From Bacteroidales bacterium (lineage in GTDB: Bacteria; Planctomycetota; Planctomycetia; Gemmatales; Gemmataceae), in contig JAIXLE010000034.1 in the NCBI GenBank assembly GCA_026931725.1, positions 1-45,391 on the forward strand: DNA of 45,391 bases, in the 5' to 3' direction. Under the pieces are notes generated by a model. The model had not been told where the DNA came from and did not search any database. It saw only the letters and a list, made by a program, of their open reading frames with translations. This document shows positions 31,300 to 40,478 of the stretch, piece after piece. The position numbers and the translations under genes were made by a program. The first letter of the stretch is position 1, and every line of letters starts with the position of its first letter.

Positions 31300-32511
31300 C
31301 TATTTCCCGTTGGGGTCCGTGTCGTGCTGGATCGGATCAGGAGTATCCCCTTCTCCGAGCAGTTCCCGTAACACGGATGTGGTATCCGCGCCGAGCCGTG
31401 GTGGTGCGGTGGGGATTGGTGAACCGGCACCCGTGATATGAAAAGGAGAACCCACCAGATCGACCGGGTTCCCCGCCGGATCCCGGACAGTGAGAGACAT
31501 GCCCCGTGCCTGAGCTTGCGGGTCCGCAAACGCGGTTGCATAATCTCGGACGACCGCATGAGGGATGTTTCCATTGGTTAGCCGCTTCTGCCAATCCGCG
31601 GTCGTCGTGGTACGGAGTCGGGAAGCCACCCAGGAATCCACAGCCTCGCGGTGTTGCACACGATCCGGGTTTGTCGGGTAACGGGCCGCGAATTCCGGTT
31701 CACCCACGGCAGCACAAAACGTCCGCCACTGACCATCATTGCCGACGTTCACGACCAGCCAGCCATCCGCCGTGGGAAAGAGGTTGTACGGAACAATCTG
31801 CAAATGTCCGTTTCCTTGACGCGGCGACATGGTCCCCGTGGTGCGGTACGCCTGAGCGACGTTCACCTGGGAGGCCAAGGCACAATCGGCCAAAGCCAGG
31901 TCGATTGCGTAACCGTGACCGCTCCGTTCCCGCGCCCGCAAGGCCGCCAGAATCGCGGTCGCGGCGTACAACCCAGTCAGGACATCGGCGATGGCAACCC
32001 CCACTTTGAAGGGCGACCCTTCCACCGGACCCGTAATGGCCATCAAACCCATTTGGGCCTGGATGGCGAAATCGTACCCGGCTCGCTCGCGCAGTGGCCC
32101 AGTGCGACCGTATCCGCTAATGGAACAGACGATCAATCGGGGATGTTGTGCGAGCAGTGCTTCTGGTGCCAGCCCGAGTTTCTCAGCACTATCGGAACGA
32201 AAATTCTCAATCAGAATATCGGATTTCGCCAGCAACCGATGCAGAATGGCTTGGCCGCTGGGGTCGGCAAAATCGAGTTCCACCGAACGCTTGTTCCGAT
32301 TACACGACAAGAAATACGCGGAGAGTTCCCCCAAAAACGGTGGCCCCCAACTGCGGGTATCATCGCCCTTGCCAGGCCGTTCGAGTTTGATGACATCGGC
32401 CCCGAGGTCCGCGAGTGTCTGCCCGCAAAACGGCCCTGCCAGAATCCGGGCCGCTTCGATCACACGTACTCCGTGCAACAGCGGGTGCGAATCTGTCGGA
32501 AACGGCAGCAT
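31300..32511 (-). CDS. CaiB/BaiF family CoA-transferase
   Basis: 403 residues, the usual family III CoA-transferase length. Evidence: GVRVIEAARILAGPFCGQTLADLGADVIKLERPGKGDDTR at the N-terminus, SCNRNKRSVELDF, LIENFRSDSAEKLGL, CSISGYGRTGPLRERAGYDFAIQAQMGLM with the likely catalytic Asp in GYD, and a C-terminal LGADTTSVLRELLG. It moves CoA between carboxylic acids; the substrates cannot be read from sequence. It lies 60 bp upstream of the phosphohexomutase and 125 bp downstream of the thioredoxin gene. Confidence 0.92.
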   Translation of the reverse strand: MLPFPTDSHPLLHGVRVIEAARILAGPFCGQTLADLGADVIKLERPGKGDDTRSWGPPFLGELSAYFLSCNRNKRSVELDFADPSGQAILHRLLAKSDILIENFRSDSAEKLGLAPEALLAQHPRLIVCSISGYGRTGPLRERAGYDFAIQAQMGLMAITGPVEGSPFKVGVAIADVLTGLYAATAILAALRARERSGHGYAIDLALADCALASQVNVAQAYRTTGTMSPRQGNGHLQIVPYNLFPTADGWLVVNVGNDGQWRTFCAAVGEPEFAARYPTNPDRVQHREAVDSWVASRLRTTTTADWQKRLTNGNIPHAVVRDYATAFADPQAQARGMSLTVRDPAGNPVDLVGSPFHITGAGSPIPTAPPRLGADTTSVLRELLGEGDTPDPIQHDTDPNGK

Positions 32512-32636
32512 GGGAATGCCTCAACACCTGGAGATACAGGTATTCTATGCATTCTTCCGCCGCGTTCCTGTTCCAGGCTGTCAGTAGAACAATACAAACG
32601 CGGCATTCCGTGGTGGTTATGGCAGCGTGTGATTCT

Positions 32637-33497
32637 TCAATAGAGGAGTTTTTGGAGTCGATCTCGATAATCATCGGCAACCGGGCTGCGATTGCCGATG
32701 ATGCGGAAGATTTCGACCATCAGTTCTCGTACCGCACGGCTAGCCAGTTGCTTATCCCGTTCCGCCGCCGCAAGTAACGCATCCAGGGCTTCGGTATATC
32801 GCCCTCGTGCCGCCAGCACGGTTCCCAGGTGATACCAATCGTTCGCATCTTCTGGGTTGGTGACAATACCGGCTTCCGCATTCGCCAAATCCCGATCACT
32901 GTGGGCGACTTCTCGAATCCGTAGGATGCGTTGAAGTCGATCCGCTTCGGCAGCCTGTGGCCCCACTTCGATTCCGCGTAATAAGTGGGCTACCTCTTCA
33001 TCCCGCCCCGGATGCTGAAGCAACAAGCGGGCCAAACCGACGCGCGCGACTTCGTGTTTCGGGTCGGCACTCAACGCGGACTGGTACGCGGCCTCCGCGG
33101 CAACGGGGTCTGTCGCTTCCAGTTCGGCGGCACGTTTGGCCTGTTGGTCCGCTTCCGAAGGAACGAGGCCCGCCAACCATTGCCGCAATTGCGATTCGGG
33201 AAGCAAGCCGACGAATTGGTCGATCACCTCGCCATCCCGCACCGCGAACACGGCCGGTATGCCACTGACACCAAACTCACCGGCAAGAGATTGATTCTCG
33301 TCGACGTTGATTTTCGCCAGCACAAAGCCACCGGCGGACTCGTTTGCCAATCGTTCCAGCATCGGTCCAAGTTGCCGACACGGCCCGCACCACGGAGCCC
33401 AGAAGTCCACCACGACGGGAACCTGACGGGACCGATCCAACACGCGTTCCTGAAAATCGGGCTCGTTCGCGTCGAACACCCATTCTGTTTCGGCCAT
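32637..33497 (-). CDS. Thioredoxin with C-terminal TPR (CnoX/YbbN-like)
   Basis: 286 residues. The thioredoxin domain (1-112) has the intact active site WAPWCGPC (C37, C40), then ANEFGVSGIPAVF-like SGIPAVFAV with the cis-proline. Residues 118-286 form TPR-like helices (AVEAAYQSALSADP, LLLQHPGRDEEV, WYHLGTVLAARGRYTEAL). CnoX is a redox-regulated holdase that protects substrates from over-oxidation and passes them to chaperones. E. coli CnoX lacks catalytic cysteines; this one has them, like the Caulobacter form. It is 36 bp after tkt on the same strand. Confidence 0.92.
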   Translation of the reverse strand: MAETEWVFDANEPDFQERVLDRSRQVPVVVDFWAPWCGPCRQLGPMLERLANESAGGFVLAKINVDENQSLAGEFGVSGIPAVFAVRDGEVIDQFVGLLPESQLRQWLAGLVPSEADQQAKRAAELEATDPVAAEAAYQSALSADPKHEVARVGLARLLLQHPGRDEEVAHLLRGIEVGPQAAEADRLQRILRIREVAHSDRDLANAEAGIVTNPEDANDWYHLGTVLAARGRYTEALDALLAAAERDKQLASRAVRELMVEIFRIIGNRSPVADDYRDRLQKLLY

Positions 33498-33533
33498 GGT
33501 GGATTCTCCTGAGTTCTGGGTGGAATGCCTTGC

Positions 33534-35612
33534 TTACTTCTGGAGTTGCTGTTTCGCGGCGGCGTAAACAGTATCCACGCTGAAGCCGAACTCTTTCAAC
33601 AAATCCTTCAGCGGGGCGGAAGCTCCAAATGTATGCATCCCAATGATGGCACCCGTCGCTCCGGCGTAGCGTTCCCAACCGAAGGTGGAAGCCATCTCGA
33701 CACAGACCCGTTTCGTGACCGCAGGCGGAATCACGCTATCCCGGTATTCCTGCGGTTGGCTCTCAAACCATTCCCACGAGGGCAAGCTGATGACTCGGGC
33801 TTGCACTCCTTCCGCGGTCAGCTTTTCGTAGGCTGCCACGCAGAGTTGCACTTCGCTCCCGGTGCCGATGAGCAGAATTTCGGGCTTCCCATCCGGGGCA
33901 TCCGCCAGCACATAGCCACCACGAGCCACCCCAGCGGCGCTCGCGTAATGCGTGCGATCCAGTGTGGGCAATGCTTGCCGGGTTAGGGCAAAAGCCACCG
34001 GATGATGTTGCAACGGCATGACGGCTTTCCAGGCTTCCGCCACTTCATTCGCATCGGCGGGGCGAATGACGACCAGATTCGGAATCATCCGCAGGCTACC
34101 GACTTGCTCAATCGGTTGGTGTGTTGGCCCATCTTCACCAACCCCGATGCTATCGTGGGTGAAAATGTAGATAACGGGGATTTCCATGAGCGCGGCCAGA
34201 CGAATGCTCGGTCGGCCATAATCACTGAAGATCAGGAAGCCGGAACCGTAGGGACGGACTTTCGTCAGGACCATGCCATTCATGATGGCACCCATCGCAT
34301 GTTCCCGGATGCCGAAGTGCATGTTCCGCCCGGCTGGGGTCGCGGCCTGCATGGCTCCGGCACCATCAAACTTGAGTAGCGTCTTGGTCGAAGGGGCCAA
34401 ATCTGCCGCCCCCCCGATGAGCCAGGGCACATTCTTGGCCACCGCATTCAACACGGTGCCGCCACTATCTCGGGTGGCAATTCCCTTAGCATCGGCCGGG
34501 AATGTCGGGATGTCCTGATCCCAACCCGGAGGCAGTTCCCCGGCCTGCATCCGTTCAAAAGTCGCGGCGAGTTCCGGGAATTGCTTCTTGTACTCCGCGA
34601 ACTTCCGCGACCATGCCGCATGAGCCGTGGCCCCTCGCTGACCGATACCGGCCTGGAACCGTTCATACACACCATCAGGAACGTAAAACTTCTTATCTTC
34701 CGGCCAACCGTAAAACTTCTTCGCCAGGGCAATCTCGGCATCACCCAACGGTTCCCCGTGCGCGGCATGGGTGTTCTGTTTGTGCGGAGCCCCGTAACCA
34801 ATTAAAGTTTTGACATCCACGAGTGTGGGCTTACCCCGCGTTTGGCACGCATCGGCCAGGGCCGCCGCAATCGCGGCCGTATCGACATTCCCCTTTTCGA
34901 CATGGAGAACGTGCCAACCATAGGCGGCATAGCGTGCGGCGACGTTCTCAGAGAACGCCAAATCCGTGTGCCCTTCGATGGTGATGGTGTTGTCATCGTA
35001 CAGCAGGGTCAGATTGTCGAGCTGGAGGTGCCCCGCCAAGGAGGAAGCCTCGGAGGCGATCCCTTCCATCATGCAGCCATCGCCACAGATGGCGTAGATG
35101 TGGAAGTCGAAGAGATCCTCAAACCCCGGCTTCGAGAATGTCGCGGCGATCCATTTCTGGGCAATCGCCATCCCGACGGCGTTCCCGATCCCTTGCCCAA
35201 GCGGCCCCGTCGTGGTTTCGACTCCAGCGGTGATGTGTGATTCCGGGTGGCCAGCCGTCCGACTGTGCAGTTGACGGAACCGCATGATCTCGGACATCGG
35301 CACACTATCAACCGTGCTACCGGGGCCGTTCTTCACCCCCGCCAGATGCAGCAAGGAATAGAGCAACATGGAAGCATGGCCGTTCGACAGCACGAACCGA
35401 TCGCGTGCTGGCCAAGAGGGGTCAGCCGGGTCGTACTTCAGAAAGCGATTCCAGAGCGTATAGGCCAGCGGAGCTAGTCCCATCGGCGCGCCAGGGTGGC
35501 CAGAGTTGGCTTGCTGAACAGCGTCCATCGACAGCGTCCGAATCGCGTTGATCGCCAAGTTGTCCATGTCCGTGAATGGTGTCGTTGGCCCGAGCGTTGT
35601 GGTTTCACCCAT
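33534..35612 (-). CDS. tkt: Transketolase
   Basis: 692 residues; start MGETTTLGPTTPFT at 35612 with GGTGAC upstream, preferred over an in-frame M six codons earlier. It transfers C2 ketol units in the pentose phosphate pathway using thiamine diphosphate. Visible are SGHPGAPMGLAPLAYTLW, LSNGHASMLLYSLLHL, the ThDP motif GDGCMMEGIASEA to LLYDDN, the pyrimidine domain with HFGIREHAMGAIMNG, and the transketolase C-terminal domain ending in GFSVDTVYAAAKQQL. It leads the minus-strand run tkt, thioredoxin, CoA-transferase, phosphohexomutase, sirtuin, folD. Confidence 0.96.
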   Translation of the reverse strand: MGETTTLGPTTPFTDMDNLAINAIRTLSMDAVQQANSGHPGAPMGLAPLAYTLWNRFLKYDPADPSWPARDRFVLSNGHASMLLYSLLHLAGVKNGPGSTVDSVPMSEIMRFRQLHSRTAGHPESHITAGVETTTGPLGQGIGNAVGMAIAQKWIAATFSKPGFEDLFDFHIYAICGDGCMMEGIASEASSLAGHLQLDNLTLLYDDNTITIEGHTDLAFSENVAARYAAYGWHVLHVEKGNVDTAAIAAALADACQTRGKPTLVDVKTLIGYGAPHKQNTHAAHGEPLGDAEIALAKKFYGWPEDKKFYVPDGVYERFQAGIGQRGATAHAAWSRKFAEYKKQFPELAATFERMQAGELPPGWDQDIPTFPADAKGIATRDSGGTVLNAVAKNVPWLIGGAADLAPSTKTLLKFDGAGAMQAATPAGRNMHFGIREHAMGAIMNGMVLTKVRPYGSGFLIFSDYGRPSIRLAALMEIPVIYIFTHDSIGVGEDGPTHQPIEQVGSLRMIPNLVVIRPADANEVAEAWKAVMPLQHHPVAFALTRQALPTLDRTHYASAAGVARGGYVLADAPDGKPEILLIGTGSEVQLCVAAYEKLTAEGVQARVISLPSWEWFESQPQEYRDSVIPPAVTKRVCVEMASTFGWERYAGATGAIIGMHTFGASAPLKDLLKEFGFSVDTVYAAAKQQLQK

Positions 35613-35814
35613 GATGTCACCGTACTGCAATGGTTACATGTCTTCCGCAAGTGAAGATATGACCGGCTGACAGAGGGGGAAAGTCACAATCGGCATGCCA
35701 GGAACTTTGTGCGACGGAACCGGGGATTTTTGCGGAAATCGGAAAGAAATGCAGAAGAGGAATCCTGAACTTGATCCGATTTAGAGATATTTCCCAGTGA
35801 AATTAAGGTTTACA

Positions 35815-35843
35815 TTGACATTTGCACGAAAAGCCCCTAGTTT
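35815..35843 (+). promoter_or_regulatory. Sigma-70-like promoter for the HU-like gene
   Basis: A consensus -35 TTGACA (35815-35820) is followed, after exactly 17 bp, by TAGTTT (35838-35843), which matches the -10 consensus at 3 of 6 positions. It is about 50 bp upstream of the HU-like start in the divergent gap with tkt. Confidence 0.5.
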
Positions 35844-35893
35844 TCGGGCAGTTTCACGGGTGGCACCTTTCCTTCCGCAGACAGGAGACGATC

Positions 35894-36346
35894 ATGGCGA
35901 AGCAAAAACCAGCGGCCAAAGCGAAACCCGCTCCGCAAGAAGTTCCCAGCGTAAAAGAAGAACCCACGGTTGCGAAAAAGAAAACAGCGGTCGCTAAGGA
36001 GAAGGAAAAAGAGAAGCCCGCCGCCGCTAAGAACAAGATGACCAAAGCGGCATTCTTCCAGAAACTCGCGGAAGCAACGCAATTGAAGAAGTCCGAAGTG
36101 CAAACCGTCTACGATGCCATCCTGGCTATCGTGCAAAAAGAACTCGGTCCCAAGGGACCGGGGGAATTGACCTTGCCGAATCTCGTCAAACTCTCCGTCA
36201 CGCATACTAAAGCGGACAAGGGCGGGAAGAAAGCGATCAATCGTTTCACGGGTGAGGAATACGTTACCAAACCACGCCCCGCGAAAACCAAGCTCAAAGC
36301 CCGTGGGTTGAAAAGTTTCCTGGAATCCATCAACACCAAAAAATGA
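35894..36346 (+). CDS. HU/IHF family DNA-binding protein with Lys-rich tail
   Basis: 150 residues. Residues 1-48 are a Lys/Ala/Pro/Glu-rich disordered tail (KKKTAVAKEKEKEKPAAAKN). Residues 49-140 match an HU-like fold: MTKAAFFQKLAEATQLKKSEVQTVYDAIL (helices), then GPGELTLPNLVKLSVTH and a beta-arm with NRFTGEEYVTKPRPAK in place of the usual RNP(x)TG arm. It probably compacts DNA as a dimer. HU proteins with eukaryotic histone H1-like Lys tails are known in planctomycetes and some other bacteria. The start follows CAGGAGACGATC. A terminator comes directly after the gene. Confidence 0.88.
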   Translation: MAKQKPAAKAKPAPQEVPSVKEEPTVAKKKTAVAKEKEKEKPAAAKNKMTKAAFFQKLAEATQLKKSEVQTVYDAILAIVQKELGPKGPGELTLPNLVKLSVTHTKADKGGKKAINRFTGEEYVTKPRPAKTKLKARGLKSFLESINTKK

Positions 36347-36369
36347 TGACCTCTCACGCACCCTCACGC

Positions 36370-36407
36370 AAAAATGCCCACCATCACGATGCTTGATGGG
36401 CATTTTT
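36370..36407. terminator. Bidirectional intrinsic terminator
   Basis: AAAAATGCCCA (36370-36380) pairs exactly with TGGGCATTTTT (36397-36407), with extra CATCA/TGATG pairing inside. It has A-runs on one side and T-runs on the other, so it serves both the HU-like gene (+) and the convergent DUF2007 gene (-). Confidence 0.85.
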
Positions 36408-36418
36408 GATGGGGCGGC

Positions 36419-36760
36419 TTAGTGGCCCCGCTCGCCGGTGTTGAACTTCGTGCCGCTGGGTGCCTGTGGGTTTGTTTTCGTGGGATTGTCTGAGACTGGC
36501 CGGTCAAACGCGGGTCGATCCTGCTCGGTTTGGCCTTTGTGTTCTTCCGCTCGCTGAATCGCGGCTTCGGCCACGGCCAAATCTTCACGGTGGACCCATA
36601 ATTCCACCGAACCGGGTAGCACGGAGCCAAAACTTCCGGACAAATCATCACCCACAATGCGGCTTGCAATTCCCGCATCGGTGATGGCATCGCGCCAAAC
36701 TTCCACCTGAATCAAATTACCTGATGCCACCCGCACAATGTCATCTGGGTTCCGGTCCAT
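36419..36760 (-). CDS. DUF2007-type small protein
   Basis: 113 residues; start MDRNPDDIVRVASGN at 36760 with GGAGG about 6 nt upstream. Residues 9-70 match DUF2007: VASGNLIQVEVWRDAITDAGIASRI, then a loop and VELWVHREDLAVAEAAIQRAEE. The family is often annotated as a putative prokaryotic signal-transducing protein, but its function is not established. The last ~45 residues are polar and Pro/Thr/Asp-rich, probably disordered. It is single, between convergent and divergent neighbours. Confidence 0.82.
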   Translation of the reverse strand: MDRNPDDIVRVASGNLIQVEVWRDAITDAGIASRIVGDDLSGSFGSVLPGSVELWVHREDLAVAEAAIQRAEEHKGQTEQDRPAFDRPVSDNPTKTNPQAPSGTKFNTGERGH

Positions 36761-36880
36761 ATCCTGCCTCCGATCAGAAAATTCACTCACTCGATGCTAC
36801 CACGCAATTGACGGCTGGCCCAGCCCACAGGACAATCGGGAGGCAAACAGACCCCCGATCCGTCCCTCCCAGAGGTACTT

Positions 36881-37768
36881 ATGCGTCCTGTCTCCCTCTT
36901 GTTGGCTGCAATGGTGCTGGTGGCCATCGCCCCTCTGCCCTCTTCCGCGGCAGAAAAGATTCGCGTGGTGATCGTCGATGGTCAGAACAACCACAAGTGG
37001 CAAGAAACCACTCCGATCCTCCAGCAGATTCTCAAGGCCTCGGGCCGTTACACCGTCGATGTGGCCACCTCGCCGCCGAAGGGGCAGAAAGACGCGATGC
37101 AGAAGTTTCACCCGGACTTGGCCAAATATGATGTTGTGGTCAGCAATTACAACGGGGAGCCTTGGTCGGATGCTTTTAACACGGATCTCCATCAACGTCT
37201 GAAAGCGGGAACTATTGGGCTGGTGATCGTTCACGCCGCGAATAACGCTTTCAGTGGCTGGAAAGAATACAACCAGATGATCGGCATGGGTTGGCGTGGC
37301 ACAGGTTTTGGCAAACGTCTCAAATATGTTGATGGAAAACCCGTCATCGTTCCGGCTGGTCAGGATCTTGGTTCGGGCCATCGTTACGTCGGCCCATTCG
37401 AGATCACACTGCGGGATGCCGAACACCCCGTGACCAAAGGAATGCCCGCGAGTTGGCTGCACGGTCGGGATGAACTCTACGACAACATGCGGGGGCCGGT
37501 GGAAAACGTCCACGTTCTCGCCACAGCTTTCTCGGATAGCGCCAAAAAGGGCACGGGCACCCATGAACCGATGATCTGGACGGTGCAGTATGGCCAAGGT
37601 CGTGTCTTCCATACCCCGATGGGCCACGATGTCTACGCGATGCAATGTGCGGGTTTCGCCGCGGTTCTCGAACGGGGTACGGAATGGGCCGCGACGGGCC
37701 AAGTGACGATCCCACTTCCCAAAGACTTTCCCACCGCTGACAAGGCCAGTATTCGGAGCAAAAAGTAA
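36881..37768 (+). CDS. Secreted ThuA-like domain protein
   Basis: 295 residues with signal peptide SLLLAAMVLVAIAPLPSSAA cleaved around residue 24. The ThuA/trehalose-utilisation-like domain fills the rest: IRVVIVDGQNNHKWQETTP, YDVVVSNYNGEPWSDAFN, GTIGLVIVHAANNAFSGWKEYNQMIGMGWRG, DAEHPVTKGMPASWLHGRDELYDNMRG and GQGRVFHTPMGHDVYAM. These folds resemble class I glutamine amidotransferases and are abundant in planctomycetes, often with Gfo/Idh/MocA enzymes in sugar or ketosugar breakdown. The reaction is not established. An AGAGG site precedes the ATG. Confidence 0.9.
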   Translation: MRPVSLLLAAMVLVAIAPLPSSAAEKIRVVIVDGQNNHKWQETTPILQQILKASGRYTVDVATSPPKGQKDAMQKFHPDLAKYDVVVSNYNGEPWSDAFNTDLHQRLKAGTIGLVIVHAANNAFSGWKEYNQMIGMGWRGTGFGKRLKYVDGKPVIVPAGQDLGSGHRYVGPFEITLRDAEHPVTKGMPASWLHGRDELYDNMRGPVENVHVLATAFSDSAKKGTGTHEPMIWTVQYGQGRVFHTPMGHDVYAMQCAGFAAVLERGTEWAATGQVTIPLPKDFPTADKASIRSKK

Positions 37769-37947
37769 AACGCGGTGGCCGACCAACGCCCCGGAGCGAT
37801 CCCCACATTCCACCAGCTCAGCGTGGGTGTCGCGTTGGGGTTGCTGATTCCTCTGGGAACCTCGTCGCGGCTGGGATAATCTGTACAGGAGATGACACAG
37901 AAACCGGATGGAGGAATTCCTTCCGGCCTGAACTGGGTATCGCACAC

Positions 37948-38514
37948 ATGGCTGATCTTGCTGCATTCCCGAAACCGCGTCAGGAAGTTACGCATCAAAC
38001 GGATGCGGATTCTGAATCTGTGGCCGAGCGACTCCATCGCCTGGAACAATCTCTCTCACGATTGGAGAACACGGAGGTATTGGAAAAAGTCGTCACGCAG
38101 CGTGTGCTGGAACGGGTGCAGGAAACCGCACCGGATGGCTTTGCTCCGATTCTTCCTACGGATACCCTCCACACCAGCGCGGCGATGCTGGCCCTAACGG
38201 GAGCCACACCGTCGATTCGGGGGATCTGGTCGAAAATCCCGATCCTGGCGGAATTCCGCTTGATGTTTCAGATGTACTTCGATCATCGCTATCGGCTCAG
38301 CCGCTTGTGTCAACTCGGAATCCCGATTGTGGTTCTCCTGGGAATCATGAATTATTTCTTATTCAACTGGTTCTTCGCCATACCGTTACTCGGGTTAATT
38401 TGCGAGCGTGTCGGCCTAGTGATTCTGACCGTGTCGGCTTACAAAATTCTCGCACGGGAAACGATCCGCTACGCGACCGTGCTGCAATATCTGTCCCGCT
38501 ACGGTCATTACTGA
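37948..38514 (+). CDS. Conserved hypothetical coiled-coil membrane protein
   Basis: 188 residues. Residues 1-70 are polar with a predicted coiled coil ([35 protein letters not shown]). Residues 120-175 hold two or three hydrophobic segments ([39 protein letters not shown]). It ends [10 protein letters not shown]. No family is recognised by me. It is 17 bp upstream of pdxJ on the same strand, so the two may be co-transcribed. The ATG at 37948 has no strong ribosome binding site, and the true start is uncertain. Confidence 0.65.
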   Translation: MADLAAFPKPRQEVTHQTDADSESVAERLHRLEQSLSRLENTEVLEKVVTQRVLERVQETAPDGFAPILPTDTLHTSAAMLALTGATPSIRGIWSKIPILAEFRLMFQMYFDHRYRLSRLCQLGIPIVVLLGIMNYFLFNWFFAIPLLGLICERVGLVILTVSAYKILARETIRYATVLQYLSRYGHY

Positions 38515-38531
38515 GAGAATTTGAGATTGAT

Positions 38532-39278
38532 ATGATTCGACTGGGTGTGAATATCGACCATGTGGCGACTGTTCGTCAAGCGCGTCGAGCGACAGAGCCG
38601 GACCCGGTGGCGGCGGCGGTTCTGGCGCTACTGGGTGGAGCAGACGGTATTACGGTCCACCTGCGGGAAGACCGTCGCCATATTCAAGAACGGGATGTCC
38701 GCGTGCTGCGCGAGGTCGTGACAAATCGGCTCAACCTCGAAATGGCTGCATCGGAAGAAATCATCGCCATTGCCCTGGCCGTGAAGCCGGACGAAGCCAC
38801 GCTGGTTCCCGAAAAGCGACAGGAACTGACCACCGAAGGCGGTTTGGATGTGATCGCCCATGCCGACACCATCCGCTCGGCTGTCGATCGTCTGCAATCC
38901 GCGGGTATTCATGTGTCTCTGTTCATCGACCCGGATATTGAGCAAGTGGACATGGCCCACGCTCTCGGAACCAACGCCATTGAATTCCAGACCGCGAGCT
39001 ACTCCGAAGCCGTTGGCGGAACCGCGCGGGAAGAAGAGTTGGCCAAACTCCTCACGGCCTCGGCACACGCCCGCAACCGGAAACTCCATGTCCACATGGG
39101 CCACGGTTTGAATTATAGTAACATTCAACCGATTGTGCGGATTCCAGGCCTGGAAGAGTTGAACATCGGTCACAGCATCGTGAGCCGAGCTGTGTTAGTG
39201 GGTATGGAACGAGCCGTGCGTGAAATGAAGAGCGCGATGCAGGAACATGATCCCAACCCGAAGAAGTCGGGCGCGTAA
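38532..39278 (+). CDS. pdxJ: Pyridoxine 5'-phosphate synthase
   Basis: 248 residues; start [19 protein letters not shown] at 38532, with the in-frame upstream extension rejected because it only mirrors the neighbouring gene. It is a TIM-barrel enzyme that condenses 1-deoxyxylulose 5-phosphate with 3-amino-2-oxopropyl phosphate to pyridoxine phosphate in the DXP-dependent B6 pathway. Motifs: [49 protein letters not shown] and [12 protein letters not shown]. PdxA and other pathway genes are not in the window. A terminator follows. Confidence 0.95.
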   Translation: MIRLGVNIDHVATVRQARRATEPDPVAAAVLALLGGADGITVHLREDRRHIQERDVRVLREVVTNRLNLEMAASEEIIAIALAVKPDEATLVPEKRQELTTEGGLDVIAHADTIRSAVDRLQSAGIHVSLFIDPDIEQVDMAHALGTNAIEFQTASYSEAVGGTAREEELAKLLTASAHARNRKLHVHMGHGLNYSNIQPIVRIPGLEELNIGHSIVSRAVLVGMERAVREMKSAMQEHDPNPKKSGA

Positions 39279-39303
39279 CTTATCCATCAGATTCCGTCTT
39301 TTT

Positions 39304-39336
39304 CCCCTTGTGTGTCCGCAAGGGGGTTTCCTTTTC
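39304..39336 (+). terminator. Intrinsic terminator for pdxJ
   Basis: CCCCTTG (39304-39310) pairs with CAAGGGG (39319-39325) and is followed by a T-rich GTTTCCTTTTCC. It is 26 bp after the pdxJ stop. Confidence 0.6.
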
Positions 39337-39338
39337 CC

Positions 39339-39617
39339 TTATTCCATCGCACAGGCGCACATATCGGTTGTGGGAATGTGCGAGTCCATTTCGTGAATCC
39401 ATTCTTCCAGCGTCTCGGCAATGGATGCACCGATACCCGCTCGGCGAGCCAGTTCCGCTCGGCCAAATTGATGAAGGAGATCTTCCGCGGGTTGCGCCAG
39501 GCGTAGCACGGCGAACGCGGCTTGACGGAATGCGCGAATACGGTACAGGTTATCTCCCGCATGGGCCAGTTCAGCCGCGTGCGAACGGAGTTTGCGTGAA
39601 AGTTCCTCATTCGTCAT
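39339..39617 (-). CDS. Stand-alone HHH_8/PolX N-terminal domain protein
   Basis: 92 residues. The sequence matches the 8-kDa helix-hairpin-helix domain at the start of PolX/DNA polymerase beta: GDNLYRIRAFRQAAFAVLRL, then a helix pair and ELARRAGIGASIAETLEEWI as the HhH GIG motif. No polymerase or PHP exonuclease domain follows. It could bind DNA termini or act as an accessory to a repair enzyme encoded elsewhere. The C-terminus ends with two cysteines (CACAME). The gene is convergent with pdxJ. Confidence 0.78.
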   Translation of the reverse strand: MTNEELSRKLRSHAAELAHAGDNLYRIRAFRQAAFAVLRLAQPAEDLLHQFGRAELARRAGIGASIAETLEEWIHEMDSHIPTTDMCACAME

Positions 39618-39725
39618 GGCATCCTCCTCTCCCGCTTGTTCGGGTTACCGGGATTATATGCTGCACGAGTGTATTAGTGAACAAAATTCTGGATCGATAC
39701 CGATGCCGGGTGGAAGGGAGTTCTC

Positions 39726-40445
39726 ATGGCCGGGTTCCGAATGCATGTGACCGTATCCACAGCGCTAGGAATCGCGTATGGCGCGGCAACGGTACGCCCA
39801 ATGGGATTCGGGCCGGAAACGGCGGTGTTGGCAACCGGACTCACGGCTGTAGGGGGGATGCTACCAGATTTGGATAGTGACAGTGGCCGTCCGGTGCGGG
39901 AGCTGACTTCTTTGGCCGCTGTGGTTGCGCCAATCATGTTGGTGCCACGACTCATTCATGCGGGCTTATCTCATGAAGGCGTATTGGCGGTATTGATGGC
40001 ATTGTATCTCATCGTCCGTTACTGCTTACCGCAGGTGATTGGGCGGCTCTCGGTCCATCGTGGGATGTATCACAGCATTCCGGCCATGCTCATTGCGGGG
40101 CTCATCGTCTACCTCGAATATGGTAGCCCCGATCGGCATCTCCGTATCGTATTAGCCGTGGGTGTGATGTTAGGGTTCTTATCGCATCTCGTATTGGATG
40201 AAATCTACAGCGTCGACATTAACGGAATCCGCATCAAGTTGAAGTCATCCGCGGGGAGTGCGGTGAAATTATTCTCGGAGTCCTGGGGAGCGAATTTAGC
40301 CTGTTATGCGATGCTCGGAGTCTTATTGTTCCTGGTTTGGGTGGACCTCGAACAAAATCCGCCTGCGGGCTGGCTCACTGGGCATCCCGTGGCAACCGTG
40401 GAAAATGAACATCTCAAACATGTTCGCATCCCACGGACTCCATGA
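39726..40445 (+). CDS. YdjM/DUF457-like membrane-bound metal-dependent hydrolase
   Basis: 239 residues with about five hydrophobic segments. Motifs typical of the family: HVTVSTALGIAYG near the start, TAVGGMLPDLDSDSGRP, SVHRGMYHSIPAMLIAG and GFLSHLVLDEIYSVD. His/Asp clusters suggest metal binding. The E. coli homologue YdjM is LexA-regulated and inner-membrane, but its substrate is unknown. The ATG follows GGAAGGGAG. It ends 33 bp from the convergent oxidoreductase gene. Confidence 0.85.
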   Translation: MAGFRMHVTVSTALGIAYGAATVRPMGFGPETAVLATGLTAVGGMLPDLDSDSGRPVRELTSLAAVVAPIMLVPRLIHAGLSHEGVLAVLMALYLIVRYCLPQVIGRLSVHRGMYHSIPAMLIAGLIVYLEYGSPDRHLRIVLAVGVMLGFLSHLVLDEIYSVDINGIRIKLKSSAGSAVKLFSESWGANLACYAMLGVLLFLVWVDLEQNPPAGWLTGHPVATVENEHLKHVRIPRTP

Positions 40446-40478
40446 TCCGTGAGATGCGCGGGCATCGCAAACAAGAAC

